25,202 nucleotides of DNA from NCBI GenBank assembly GCA_038065775.1, contig JBBTQE010000043.1, forward strand, positions 1-25,202, read 5' to 3'. This document shows positions 1-6,951 of the stretch, in pieces. How positions within the stretch are numbered: the first letter of the stretch is position 1; the number at the start of each line of letters is the position of its first letter. Origin of the DNA: JBBTQE01 sp038065775. Its GTDB lineage: Bacteria; Patescibacteriota; Patescibacteriia; Magasanikbacterales; GWA2-37-8. Position numbers and translations under genes: made by a program. The notes beneath the pieces were generated by a model. It made no database searches, was not told the DNA's origin, and saw only the letters and a program-made list of their open reading frames with translations.

Positions 1-2
1 AC

Positions 3-455
3 GCAGGGCTGGGGCATATGGGCTCGGGTTTGCCATTGGCCATCGGCGCCAGCGTTGCCGGAGGCAAGACGCCGGTTTTGTGTATGGACGGGGATGGATC
101 GTTTATGATGAATATCCAGGAATTGCAGACGGTTGTTCATCATCAACTTCCGATTAAAATTTTTATTTTCAACAACAATGGGTATTTCTCTATCAGAAAT
201 ACTCACATAACTTTCTTTAAGAAAATTTTTGCCGCCGATCCTACATCGGGCGTAAGTTTTCCTGACTTCAGCAAACTTATTCCAGCCTGGGGATTAGAGT
301 ATGAAAGAATTAATAACGATAGCGAACTGGGAAAGTTAAAAAAAGTAATGGAACATATTGGTCCGATCGTTTGCGAATTAATGGTCGATCCGTATCAGCC
401 ACTGCTGGAAAAATGGACTGCGGGAATGTTTACGGAACAGAAAGTGGAAGTCTAG
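3..455 (+). CDS. ThDP-dependent enzyme, acetolactate synthase/YerE-like, 3' part
   Basis: The reading frame is already open at the window edge (AGLGH precedes the first visible Met at 18), so this is the C-terminal third of a longer enzyme. Visible motifs are GLGHMGSGLPLAIGA and the ThDP/Mg-binding signature GDGSFMMN followed about 25 residues on by NNNGY. The stretch GYFSIRNTHITFF, with SGVSFPDF further on, resembles ThDP enzymes found in O-antigen clusters, of which YerE (two-carbon branch addition in yersiniose synthesis) is the characterised example; biosynthetic acetolactate synthase is the alternative. The CDP-sugar dehydrase E1 at 4344 makes the type of sugar YerE modifies, which favours the sugar role, but this is inference. 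The tail after DPYQPLLEKW is short, and the stop lies 26 bases before the next gene. Confidence 0.75.
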   Translation, partial: AGLGHMGSGLPLAIGASVAGGKTPVLCMDGDGSFMMNIQELQTVVHHQLPIKIFIFNNNGYFSIRNTHITFFKKIFAADPTSGVSFPDFSKLIPAWGLEYERINNDSELGKLKKVMEHIGPIVCELMVDPYQPLLEKWTAGMFTEQKVEV

Positions 456-481
456 AAGAAAAAGTGGTATCATATTTCGGT

Positions 482-952
482 ATGCTCACTCCAAAAGAAC
501 TCAAACAATTTTCGTCATTGGTAAAAAAAATAGACAAACCGCACGAGGGTCTGCCCCAGCCGGTTTTTGATGCCCTGCTCGAGATTGTTCCTTTTGTTGC
601 TTGTGAACTAATTGTTGCTAACAAAGAGAAAGGTCTTTTACTAACATGGCGTAATGATAAATGGTTTAGAGGCTGGCACTTCCCTGGCGGGCTTTTGCGT
701 TTTAGAGAAAGTTTTGAAGAGAGAATACAAGCCGTTGCGTGGAAAGAACTTGGTGTAAATATTTCAAAATTTAAATTATTATACCCGAAAGATTGTAGTC
801 AGGGCGCGCGTGGTCATTGCGTTTCGCTTGTTTTTGAATGTGAAACTGCGATGACTCCAAAAAAAGGAAAATTTTTTAAAAAAATGCCGAAAAATATAGT
901 AGAAGCGCATAAGGAGTTTTGGAGTAAAGCGGAGTATCTTATCAAGAAGTAA
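482..952 (+). CDS. Nudix-fold protein, GDP-mannose hydrolase-like, degenerate box (copy 1)
   Basis: A 156-residue protein with a helical N-terminus (about 1-35) and then a Nudix fold. The box region GGLLRFRE at 69-76 keeps Gly-x5-Glu, but the later REUxEExGU part reads AVAWKELGV, so the usual metal-binding Glu pattern is incomplete. Departure from the canonical box is also known in GDP-mannose mannosyl hydrolase (Gmm/WcaH), which uses a C-terminal His as base; here FFKKMPKNIVEAH places His143 in that position. The ATG at 482 was chosen because the longer open frame from 371 would overlap the ThDP gene by 85 bases; a GTG at 464 is also possible. No Shine-Dalgarno is visible. Related proteins are at 1116 and 18794. 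The substrate is unknown; a nucleoside-diphosphate sugar is the best guess. Confidence 0.7.
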   Translation: MLTPKELKQFSSLVKKIDKPHEGLPQPVFDALLEIVPFVACELIVANKEKGLLLTWRNDKWFRGWHFPGGLLRFRESFEERIQAVAWKELGVNISKFKLLYPKDCSQGARGHCVSLVFECETAMTPKKGKFFKKMPKNIVEAHKEFWSKAEYLIKK

Positions 953-966
953 TTTTAGCTGTTTGC

Positions 967-998
967 AAAAAAGTCGGGGCATATGCCTTGACTTTTTT
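967..998 (+). terminator. intrinsic terminator after Nudix copy 1
   Basis: Arms AAAAAAGTC (967-975) and GACTTTTTT (990-998) enclose GGGG-CATATG-CCTT, which also pairs with two G-T wobbles, giving a near-perfect 13-bp stem ending in six Ts. The A-run on the left arm would let it work in both directions. It lies 15 bases after the Nudix stop codon. Confidence 0.8.
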
Positions 999-1016
999 GT
1001 TATCTCATGTTATTTT
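988..1016 (+). promoter_or_regulatory. candidate sigma70 promoter for GC-rich Nudix gene
   Basis: TTGACT (988-993), a 17-base spacer, then TATTTT (1011-1016), preceded by TG at 1008-1009 as in an extended -10. Predicted transcription would start near 1023, giving a leader of roughly 93 bases. The -35 overlaps the right arm of the preceding terminator. Motif match only. Confidence 0.45.
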
Positions 1017-1030
1017 AATAAGTCTTTTTA

Positions 1031-1103
1031 GCCCTTGAATGGGCGGAAGTCAGCCGGACATAAGTTCGGTTTTTCGCAAGCAAAATTCGTTGGGTAGACC
1101 CAT
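1031..1103 (+). promoter_or_regulatory. structured 5' leader with hairpin plus T5
   Basis: Three small inverted repeats lie between the candidate promoter and the ribosome binding site: GCCC-ttgaat-GGGC (1031-1044), CCGGAC-ataa-GTTCGG (1054-1069, one G-T pair) followed directly by TTTTT (1070-1074), and GGGT-ag-ACCC (1092-1101) just before GAGGAGG. The second resembles a short intrinsic terminator upstream of the start codon, so attenuation is conceivable. I do not recognise a known riboswitch class. Confidence 0.35.
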
Positions 1104-1110
1104 GAGGAGG
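1104..1110 (+). promoter_or_regulatory. strong Shine-Dalgarno site GAGGAGG
   Basis: GAGGAGG lies five bases before the ATG at 1116. It fixes that start and is the only textbook Shine-Dalgarno sequence in the window; the other intact genes begin without one. Confidence 0.85.
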
Positions 1111-1115
1111 AAGCG

Positions 1116-1697
1116 ATGGATCACAGGGCGATGTTCGACGCGATGAAGTTCCTCGGTCAGCTGAGGGAGGAGAACTACGAGGAGTATAAGAACACGGTCG
1201 CTCAGCTGCTCGCGGGCGTGGACTCGTACAAGCCGCTCGGCACTCAGCTCTACTTGGCGGTCTGCCAGCACGGCTGGGGGAACTATTTCGAGAGCGTGGC
1301 TCTGCGCGCCGGCGCCAACGGCGTGATCGAGGTCTTCATGACCAAGCGCGACGAGAAGGACCCCGACTGGCAGGGCTACTGGCACGTGCCTGGCACGGCG
1401 CTCCGCTACAGTGACACCGAGGAGATCGCCAAGGCGCGTCTTGCCAGGGAGTACGGCGTGCCGATCTTGTCCCTCATCCGCGCTGGCGATGCCGGGTTCG
1501 GCTGGTTCAAGAAGGGCGACGAGGGTCGCGGACCGGGCATGTCGTTCGTCTTCAACACCGAGCTCGAGGGCGAGCCGATGCTCAACGAGCGTCGCGGGTG
1601 GTTCGACGTGGAGCACCTGCCGAAGCCCACGGTTCCGTCGCACATCAACCCGATCATCCCGATCGCGGTCAAGGCCTTCCGGCACCTGCACTTGTAG
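1116..1697 (+). CDS. GC-rich Nudix-like protein of foreign composition (copy 2)
   Basis: A 193-residue protein. The N-terminal helical part (1-40) precedes a Nudix-like fold: GYWHVPGTALRYSD at 88-101 sits where the Nudix box begins, but Asp replaces the first Glu and the rest reads ARLAREYGV, so a canonical metal site is absent. GRGPGMSFVF (138-146) aligns with GARGHCVSLVF of copy 1, and WFDVEHLPKPTVPSH ends in His176, matching the C-terminal His of the other two copies. Composition is starkly different: for example 40 of 60 bases are G or C in 1201-1260, against 22 of 60 in 3121-3180, and third positions are mostly G/C. Together with its strong GAGGAGG site and its position between two terminators, this points to horizontal acquisition as a single-gene unit. 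The function is unknown; loss of catalysis is possible. Confidence 0.75.
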   Translation: MDHRAMFDAMKFLGQLREENYEEYKNTVAQLLAGVDSYKPLGTQLYLAVCQHGWGNYFESVALRAGANGVIEVFMTKRDEKDPDWQGYWHVPGTALRYSDTEEIAKARLAREYGVPILSLIRAGDAGFGWFKKGDEGRGPGMSFVFNTELEGEPMLNERRGWFDVEHLPKPTVPSHINPIIPIAVKAFRHLHL

Positions 1698-1712
1698 GCG
1701 TCCGGCCGGTCG

Positions 1713-1752
1713 ATCAACCCCACCCTCGCAAGAGGCGAGCAAGGGGACTGAT
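1713..1752 (+). repeat. GC-rich hairpin after the foreign gene
   Basis: Nested inverted repeats: ATCA (1713-1716) with TGAT (1749-1752), CCCC (1718-1721) with GGGG (1743-1746), and CTCGC (1725-1729) with GCGAG (1735-1739) around loop AAGAG. It begins 16 bases after the stop codon of the foreign Nudix gene and has no T-run, so it may protect an RNA 3' end rather than terminate. Confidence 0.45.
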
Positions 1753-1762
1753 TCAATAACAC

Positions 1763-1819
1763 CATCAGGCTACCTACTCGTTAGAGCTGTAAACTACAAC
1801 TTTAACGAGTGGCCTGATG
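1763..1819 (+). repeat. long imperfect hairpin
   Basis: CATCAGGC (1763-1770) pairs with GCCTGATG (1812-1819), ACTCGTTA (1776-1783) with TAACGAGT (1803-1810), and TGTA with TACA at the tip. TACCT bulges on the left and a single G on the right, so about 20 bp pair within 57 bases. No ORF covers it. It could be a structured RNA, a processed transcript end or a recombination-site remnant. Confidence 0.5.
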
Positions 1820-1831
1820 AAAAACTTTGAG

Positions 1832-1861
1832 AACTCTCACCCTAATAGGTGGGAGTTTTTT
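1832..1861 (+). terminator. intrinsic terminator upstream of rhaT-like gene
   Basis: AACTCTCACC (1832-1841) pairs with GGTGGGAGTT (1848-1857), with one wobble, around loop CTAATA, and runs into six Ts (1856-1861). It closes the transcript of the GC-rich gene and separates it from the transporter. Confidence 0.8.
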
Positions 1862-1901
1862 ATCTTGCCTAATCATTAAAAAAATGTTAAAGTTTAGCCA
1901 T

Positions 1902-1907
1902 TATAAT
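1902..1907 (+). promoter_or_regulatory. possible -10 box for the rhaT-like gene
   Basis: A perfect TATAAT lies 16 bases before the chosen ATG at 1923, just downstream of the terminator. No convincing -35 stands 16 to 18 bases upstream, so support is weak. It would imply a very short leader. Confidence 0.3.
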
Positions 1908-1922
1908 ATTAGTTATTGCGTT

Positions 1923-2960
1923 ATGCTAGCAAATATGGCGCTTGGCGTTCTCCTTTCTGCTGTTGCCGGACTTGGGACTGGGAGTAGTTTCTGGCCAATG
2001 AAAGTAATTCGTAAATTACACTTTGAACATTACTGGTTTATTGGCATGCTTCCATTGCTAATTATCCCATGGGCCGTCATGCTTTTAAGTGTTAACAATT
2101 TAAGCGCGGTTTTTTCAGAAATCGGCTGGCGGCCACTTATAATTTCAAATTTGTTCGCCATCAGCTGGGGAGTCGCAAATGTTTTGGCGGGAATTTGCAC
2201 CGCTCGCATCGGTTTTACTCTTACCGGAGCTATTCTGACCGGCGTTAGCACAATAATTACCGTTACAATTCCAATGATTCTTAAAGGAAGTGGAATATTT
2301 AACGGTTCGCCCGGGCTAGCATCTGTGCCCGGCCTAATGATTTTATCTGGTGTAGCTATTACCTTATTTGGTGTTATTCTGTCCGCCAAAGCCGGTTTTG
2401 GGCGTGAAAAAATACAGGCCGTGAACAATACAGTGCGCCCTTCATCAGGCAGTTTTTTGGTGGGTTTAGTTTTGGTTATTATTGCTGGCGTTCTTGCGAT
2501 TGGCCAGGCATTCGCTTTTGTTTATAGCCAGGATCCGATTATCACGGCGATGAGGAATCATGGTGCCGGAGGAACATCCGCCAATTTCGGTTTTTGGGCG
2601 ATTGGTTTGCTGGGAGGAATTCTTGTGAATATTTTGTATCCGGCTTTGCTAATGTTCAAAAATAAATCTTGGGGGGTGTTAAAGCAAAGTCCGCGCGAGT
2701 TATTATTATCCACGTTAATCGGTTCACAGCTTATTGTGGCTTTTAGTATTCAAGGCATTGGCATGATAGCTCTTGGCGCGCTTGGCGCTTCAGTTGGAAC
2801 TGGAATTAAACAGGCCATGCAATTCATAAGCGGTCAGGGCGTCGGATTTATCAGCGGTGAATGGAAAGGAATATCCGGTAAGCCAATCAATCAGATGATT
2901 ACCGCCGGTGTGTTGCTGGTTTTAGCGGTTGTGTTAATGGTTTTTGCGCGTATAGCTTAG
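1923..2960 (+). CDS. RhaT-like L-rhamnose/sugar-proton symporter
   Basis: A 345-residue polytopic membrane protein of about ten hydrophobic segments, the same size as E. coli RhaT (344). Family-like stretches are the N-terminal GLGTGSSFWPMKV (RhaT: small-residue-rich segment then FYAPFKKV), WGVANVLAG in the third or fourth segment (RhaT: WGIGNINYG), a Gly/Thr-rich TGVSTIITVTIPMI helix, and the C-terminal GEWKGISGKPINQ before the last helix (RhaT: KEWNNAGRRPV). The start at 1923 is preferred over an upstream in-frame ATG at 1827 because the extra 32 residues would be translated from the terminator hairpin and match nothing in the family. It stands alone between a terminator and the next promoter. 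Rhamnose as substrate is only the family precedent; import of another deoxysugar or sugar is equally possible. Confidence 0.8.
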   Translation: MLANMALGVLLSAVAGLGTGSSFWPMKVIRKLHFEHYWFIGMLPLLIIPWAVMLLSVNNLSAVFSEIGWRPLIISNLFAISWGVANVLAGICTARIGFTLTGAILTGVSTIITVTIPMILKGSGIFNGSPGLASVPGLMILSGVAITLFGVILSAKAGFGREKIQAVNNTVRPSSGSFLVGLVLVIIAGVLAIGQAFAFVYSQDPIITAMRNHGAGGTSANFGFWAIGLLGGILVNILYPALLMFKNKSWGVLKQSPRELLLSTLIGSQLIVAFSIQGIGMIALGALGASVGTGIKQAMQFISGQGVGFISGEWKGISGKPINQMITAGVLLVLAVVLMVFARIA

Positions 2961-2973
2961 GGCAATTCGACGG

Positions 2974-3002
2974 TTGCATTTTTTGGGATGGGGTGATAAA
3001 AT
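2974..3002 (+). promoter_or_regulatory. candidate promoter of the 21-gene glycan operon
   Basis: TTGCAT (2974-2979), a 17-base spacer, and TAAAAT (2997-3002) with an extended -10 TG at 2994-2995. Predicted start is near 3009, some 20 bases before the first gene. It is the last promoter-like sequence I noticed before the long run of tightly packed genes. Confidence 0.5.
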
Positions 3003-3028
3003 AAGGGTCTTATAAATTTTATTTAGTT

Positions 3029-3970
3029 ATGTCAAAACTGATAAGCATTGTAACACCAACGTATAACGAGCAGGAAAATGTTAACGATGTTTACGCTCAA
3101 GTTAAGGAAATTTTTGCCCAATTGCCGCAATACGATTACGAGTATATTTTTATTGATAACGCCTCTACGGATGAAACTGTAAAAATTTTAAAAAACCTTG
3201 CGAGAGAAGATAAGCATGTAAAAATTATTGTAAATTCTAGAAATTTTCATGCCAGATCGCCTCATTACGCTTTATTTCAGGCTAAAGGCGACGCGGTAAT
3301 ATCACTTGTCGCGGATTTACAGGACCCTCCCGCGCAAATAAAGGATTTCATTCAAAAATGGGAGCAAGGCTTTAAAATTGTTGTCGGAATAAAGAATAAA
3401 AGCGAAGAAGGAAGAATAATGTTTGGAATTCGCAGATTTTATTATTACCTAATTAAAAAAATCGGCGACATAGAACAGATCAGAAATTTTCATGGTTTCG
3501 GACTCTACGATAGAGAGTTTATTGAGGCTATAAGAAAATTTGACGACCAGGATCCTTATTTTAGAGGAATGATAAACGAGGTAGGGTTTGAGCATGTGGA
3601 GATTCCGTACACTCAAAATGAAAGAAAAAAAGGGAAGTCAAAAGGAAGAAATTTTTATACAATGTACGGTTTTGCAATGCTGGGTTTTGTTAATCATTCA
3701 AAACTGCCTCTGCGCTTAGCCAGTTTTCTAGGTTTCGGCATGTCTGCGCTTAGTTTCATAATCGGTGTCGCGTATCTGATTTATAAATTGGTTGATTGGC
3801 AACGATTTCAAATGGGATTGGCTCCGATCATAATCGGCATTTTTTTCTTTGGTTCGGTTCAGCTTTTTTTCATCGGAATTTTGGGGGAATATATAGGAGC
3901 TATTTACACGCAAGTGAAGCGCAGGCCTTTAGTAATTGAAAAAGAAAGAATTAATTTTGACCCAACATGA
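3029..3970 (+). CDS. GtrB/DPM1-like GT2 polyprenyl-phosphate glycosyltransferase
   Basis: A 313-residue protein. The N-terminal GT2 catalytic domain (about 1-225) opens with ISIVTPTYNEQENV, carries DNASTDET at 43-50 and the DLQDPP motif at 96-101 typical of dolichol/undecaprenyl-phosphate glycosyltransferases. Two hydrophobic hairpins follow near residues 233-255 and 265-297, with IGILGEYIGAIYTQVKRRP at the end, as in GtrB/ArnC relatives. The expected reaction is transfer of a sugar from a nucleotide donor to polyprenyl phosphate on the inner face of the membrane. The next gene, overlapping by four bases, is a GtrA-like partner, which strengthens the call. The sugar is not predictable from sequence. 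Confidence 0.88.
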   Translation: MSKLISIVTPTYNEQENVNDVYAQVKEIFAQLPQYDYEYIFIDNASTDETVKILKNLAREDKHVKIIVNSRNFHARSPHYALFQAKGDAVISLVADLQDPPAQIKDFIQKWEQGFKIVVGIKNKSEEGRIMFGIRRFYYYLIKKIGDIEQIRNFHGFGLYDREFIEAIRKFDDQDPYFRGMINEVGFEHVEIPYTQNERKKGKSKGRNFYTMYGFAMLGFVNHSKLPLRLASFLGFGMSALSFIIGVAYLIYKLVDWQRFQMGLAPIIIGIFFFGSVQLFFIGILGEYIGAIYTQVKRRPLVIEKERINFDPT

Positions 3971-4347
3971 AAATAGCTGGATTATTTAATAAACAATTCA
4001 TTCGTTTTTTGTTTGTAGGTGGAATTAATACTCTGTTCGGCTATGGCATTTTTGCGCTATTAATTTTTTTGCGCTTGCATTACTCATTAGCATCGCTCTT
4101 CGCAACAATTCTTGGAATATTATTCAATTTTCAAACTATCGACCGATTTGTTTTTTCTTCTCATCAGTCCAAATCAATCTTTAGGTTCGTTGGCGTTTAT
4201 GGTTTTATTTATATTTTAAATGTTATTGGACTGTATTTTTTCAATATAGCGAAGATAAGTAACTATATATCCGGAGCAATTTTAATATTTCCTATGGCTT
4301 TGGTGGCTTTTTACTTGAATAGGCGTTTTGTTTTTAATGTAATATGA
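3967..4347 (+). CDS. GtrA-family membrane protein
   Basis: A 126-residue protein with four predicted membrane helices. It starts with the family-typical FIRFLFVGGINTLFGYGIFALL and ends with AFYLNRRFVFN, a GtrA hallmark. GtrA proteins are thought to help flip or present polyprenyl-phosphate-linked sugars made by a GtrB-type transferase. The gene overlaps its GtrB-like neighbour (ATGA) and the next gene by four bases each, consistent with translational coupling. Confidence 0.9.
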   Translation: MKIAGLFNKQFIRFLFVGGINTLFGYGIFALLIFLRLHYSLASLFATILGILFNFQTIDRFVFSSHQSKSIFRFVGVYGFIYILNVIGLYFFNIAKISNYISGAILIFPMALVAFYLNRRFVFNVI

Positions 4348-5645
4348 ACGACGAATTGAAAAACAAGCTTATTCAAGAGTATAAAGTTAAATTTCCGGCT
4401 AAGAAATTTGTTCATGGAGAGTCTTCAGTTCCGATTTCTGGAAAAGTTTTTGATGAGCGAGAGATATTATCTGCCGTGGAAGCTGTTTTAGACGGTTGGT
4501 GGACAGAGGGAAGATTTACGGATGAATTTGAATTAAAAATAAGCAAATGGCTAGGGATAAGGCACGCAGCATTAGTTAATTCCGGGTCTTCGGCGAATTT
4601 AGTAGCGTTGTCGGCTCTAAAATCCGCCAGGTTGGGTGATAAAAAACTTAATGTTGGAGATGAGGTGATAACTGTGGCGGCCGGTTTTCCAAATACTGTT
4701 AATCCAATAATTCAAAATGGCTTGGTTCCAGTTTTTGTTGATATTGATCTTGGAACATACAATGCGAACGTGGAAGCGATTAAGAAAGCGATTGGCCCCA
4801 AAACCAGAGCCATTATGTTGGCGCACACGCTTGGCAATCCGGTTGATTTAGATCCTATAATGAAAGTTTGTAAAGAAAACGATTTATTTTTCATAGAAGA
4901 CAATTGCGATGCGCTAGGGTCGTTATATAATGGAAAACATACCGGAACATTCGGACATATTTCTACCTGCAGTTTTTATCCAGCCCACCATATAACTATG
5001 GGAGAAGGAGGCGCGCTTTTCACAGACGATGACTTACTGAACAAGATTATAATATCCATTCGGGACTGGGGCAGGGATTGTTCTTGCAAGACGGGTCATG
5101 ATGATACATGCGGAATGAGATTTTCTTGGCAATTCGGCAATCTTCCTTTCGGTTATGATCATAAATATGTTTATTCAGAGATCGGTTACAATCTTAAAAT
5201 TACAGACATGCAGGCGGCGCTTGGTGTTGCCCAATTTGAGAAATTGGATGGCTTTGTGCAAAAGCGTAAAGATAATTTCAGGTTCATGTACGATGGTCTT
5301 AAACAGTTTGAAAAATATTTTGTTTTACCGAAGTGCGAAGCGACAGCTGATCCAAGCTGGTTTGGTTTTTTAATAACGGTAAAGAGCGATGCTCCATTTG
5401 ATCGTAGTCAGATCGTTAATCATTTGCAGGAGGCGAACATAGCGACAAGATATTTGTTTGCGGGTAATCTTATTAAGCAGCCGTATTTTGTTAATAATAA
5501 AATCAATTATCGGATCGCTGGTGATTTGAGTAATACCGACTTTGTCATGAATAATACTTTTTGGATCGGTTGCTATCCGGGGATAAATCAGGAGATGCTC
5601 ACGTATGTGTTAGAATGTTTTAGCGATTTTTTAAAAAATTACTAA
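4344..5645 (+). CDS. rfbH: CDP-6-deoxy-hexulose 3-dehydrase (E1, RfbH/DdhC-type)
   Basis: A 433-residue protein of the DegT/DnrJ/EryC1/StrS aminotransferase fold. Two features identify it as the dehydrase E1 rather than an aminotransferase. First, the PLP-lysine position is His: SFYPAHHITMGEGG with His215 where aminotransferases have Lys. Second, the [2Fe-2S] ligand pattern known from Yersinia E1, C-x57-C-x1-C-x7-C, is exactly present as Cys188, Cys246, Cys248 and Cys256. E1 removes the 3-hydroxyl of CDP-4-keto-6-deoxyglucose with PMP and a reductase partner (E3), giving 3,6-dideoxyhexose precursors such as those of abequose, paratose, tyvelose or yersiniose. CDP-glucose synthesis genes and E3 are not in the window and may lie upstream. 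The start overlaps the GtrA-like gene by four bases. Confidence 0.93.
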   Translation: MNDELKNKLIQEYKVKFPAKKFVHGESSVPISGKVFDEREILSAVEAVLDGWWTEGRFTDEFELKISKWLGIRHAALVNSGSSANLVALSALKSARLGDKKLNVGDEVITVAAGFPNTVNPIIQNGLVPVFVDIDLGTYNANVEAIKKAIGPKTRAIMLAHTLGNPVDLDPIMKVCKENDLFFIEDNCDALGSLYNGKHTGTFGHISTCSFYPAHHITMGEGGALFTDDDLLNKIIISIRDWGRDCSCKTGHDDTCGMRFSWQFGNLPFGYDHKYVYSEIGYNLKITDMQAALGVAQFEKLDGFVQKRKDNFRFMYDGLKQFEKYFVLPKCEATADPSWFGFLITVKSDAPFDRSQIVNHLQEANIATRYLFAGNLIKQPYFVNNKINYRIAGDLSNTDFVMNNTFWIGCYPGINQEMLTYVLECFSDFLKNY

Positions 5646-5655
5646 TTATTTATTC

Positions 5656-6951
5656 ATGTTGAATTTTATTAAAAAAAATATTTCTGTTTCAGAAAAAGAA
5701 AATTGGCTTCAGTCGCCGTTTTTTGCAATTTATTTAGGAGGCCTTGTTTTTTTATTTATAATAATGTTTGTCTTTGGTTGGCGACCGCTTCAACTTAACC
5801 ACGCCAAACTTTTTGTGCCAACAATTACTCGCGGAATAGGCGGATCCGATTATCATTTCTTTTATTATGCTGGCTGGAGGGCGAGATTGCATAAAAATTT
5901 TTATTTTGTAAATCCGGCAGAACCAAATCCGAATGAGTTATCCGAGGCATTTTATATTGTTCAGTTTGTATATCCTCCACTGATGGCATATTTTTTTGTG
6001 CCATTCAGCCTTTTTCCATTTAATGTTTCGTTGCTAATTTATAGTATGTTTACCATATTATTATTTTTTTGGTCCATTTATATTTTAGGCAAATTTGTCC
6101 GTAAAAAATGGTTTTATTTTGTTGTTGCGGCTTTAATCTTTTTATTTTCTCCCTTTTTTTTACTTCATTTGGATCATGGGCAAACAAATATGCCGGTTAT
6201 GGTATTAATATCCGTGTGCCTACTGTTCTACATAAAAAAGAAATATAAAATCGCCGGTTTTTTGCTCGCCTTATCCATAATGTTTAAATTGATGCCAGTA
6301 ATTTTTCTTCCCTATTTTTTTATAAAGAATAGAAAAGTTTTTTATTCGGCTTTAATTACTTGCGCTATTTTTCTTTTGTTGTTCGGATTTAACATGACGA
6401 CCGACTTTATGGCTGCGGTCTCGGGTTTTGGCGGCGGGTCAATCAACGCCGGCGGGTGGAGCACTAGTTTGGGGGGTTTGTTCTATAACCGTTTTACTTA
6501 CGATTATATCAGCCTATCCCAGGCGCAGAAGGTAGTGATGGCTCTGATTGTTATCATTTCTGGCGCTTTTTATTTTTTGACATACCGAATGAATAAAATT
6601 ATCAAATCAGATGCCGACAATAATTTAATTCTGCTGGAGTTTGGAACTTTAATGTTTTTCGTTTCTTTCTTCCCAAGTGTTTCCGCTCTGCATAACGGCC
6701 TTTATTATTTGTTTGTATTCACCGCCTATTGGAATCTGCGTCCTAATCTGCCAATTATATATGATTATCTTCTGCAGGCTTTGTTTTATTTATCTATGTC
6801 GCAGGGGTTATTATTTCCAATTTTAGGCAACCAGCCATATATGACATTATTTGCTTTTATGTCTTTTGAAATGTTTATCATCGTTATTCTGCTTTGGTAT
6901 TGTTATTTTAAACAAGTTAATAAGCAAATTAATACGCCACAAATAATATGA
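5656..6951 (+). CDS. GT87-type (DUF2029) integral-membrane glycosyltransferase
   Basis: A 431-residue polytopic protein with about 9-11 hydrophobic segments. An early extracytoplasmic loop carries GGSDYHFFYYAGWRA, matching the Asp-containing first loop of GT-C enzymes, followed by QFVYPPLMAYFFVPFSLFP. The family signature GQTNMPVMVLISVCLLFYIKKKY and then FLLALSIMFKLMPVIFLPY corresponds to the GQ.N...K..P pattern of DUF2029/GT87 polyprenyl-phosphate mannosyltransferases. It would add a sugar from a polyprenyl-phosphate donor outside the membrane, for which the GtrB-like enzyme at 3029 could make the donor. It starts 10 bases after E1 and overlaps the next gene by four. The sugar transferred is unknown. 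Confidence 0.8.
   Translation: MLNFIKKNISVSEKENWLQSPFFAIYLGGLVFLFIIMFVFGWRPLQLNHAKLFVPTITRGIGGSDYHFFYYAGWRARLHKNFYFVNPAEPNPNELSEAFYIVQFVYPPLMAYFFVPFSLFPFNVSLLIYSMFTILLFFWSIYILGKFVRKKWFYFVVAALIFLFSPFFLLHLDHGQTNMPVMVLISVCLLFYIKKKYKIAGFLLALSIMFKLMPVIFLPYFFIKNRKVFYSALITCAIFLLLFGFNMTTDFMAAVSGFGGGSINAGGWSTSLGGLFYNRFTYDYISLSQAQKVVMALIVIISGAFYFLTYRMNKIIKSDADNNLILLEFGTLMFFVSFFPSVSALHNGLYYLFVFTAYWNLRPNLPIIYDYLLQALFYLSMSQGLLFPILGNQPYMTLFAFMSFEMFIIVILLWYCYFKQVNKQINTPQII

Noticed and set aside
371..481. N-terminal extension of the first Nudix frame into the ThDP gene
   Set aside because: It overlaps coding sequence that matches the ThDP family, and the extra residues resemble no Nudix N-terminus. A frameshift near the end of the ThDP gene cannot be fully excluded.
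1050..1742. Long open frame of 230 codons on the - strand opposite the GC-rich gene
   Set aside because: High GC lowers stop-codon frequency in all frames. The + strand frame has a strong Shine-Dalgarno and recognisable Nudix homology, while this one has neither.
1763..1819. CRISPR repeat or integron attC site
   Set aside because: Only one copy is present with no spacers, and the GTT/AAC-like stretches do not match attC core sites in sequence or orientation. No integrase or cas gene is in the window.
1827..1922. Extra 32 residues at the start of the RhaT-like protein
   Set aside because: They would be translated from the terminator hairpin and its T-run, and the family length fits a start at 1923.
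4344..5645. PLP sugar aminotransferase
   Set aside because: The catalytic Lys position is His215 and the iron-sulfur cysteine spacing of E1 dehydrase is exact.
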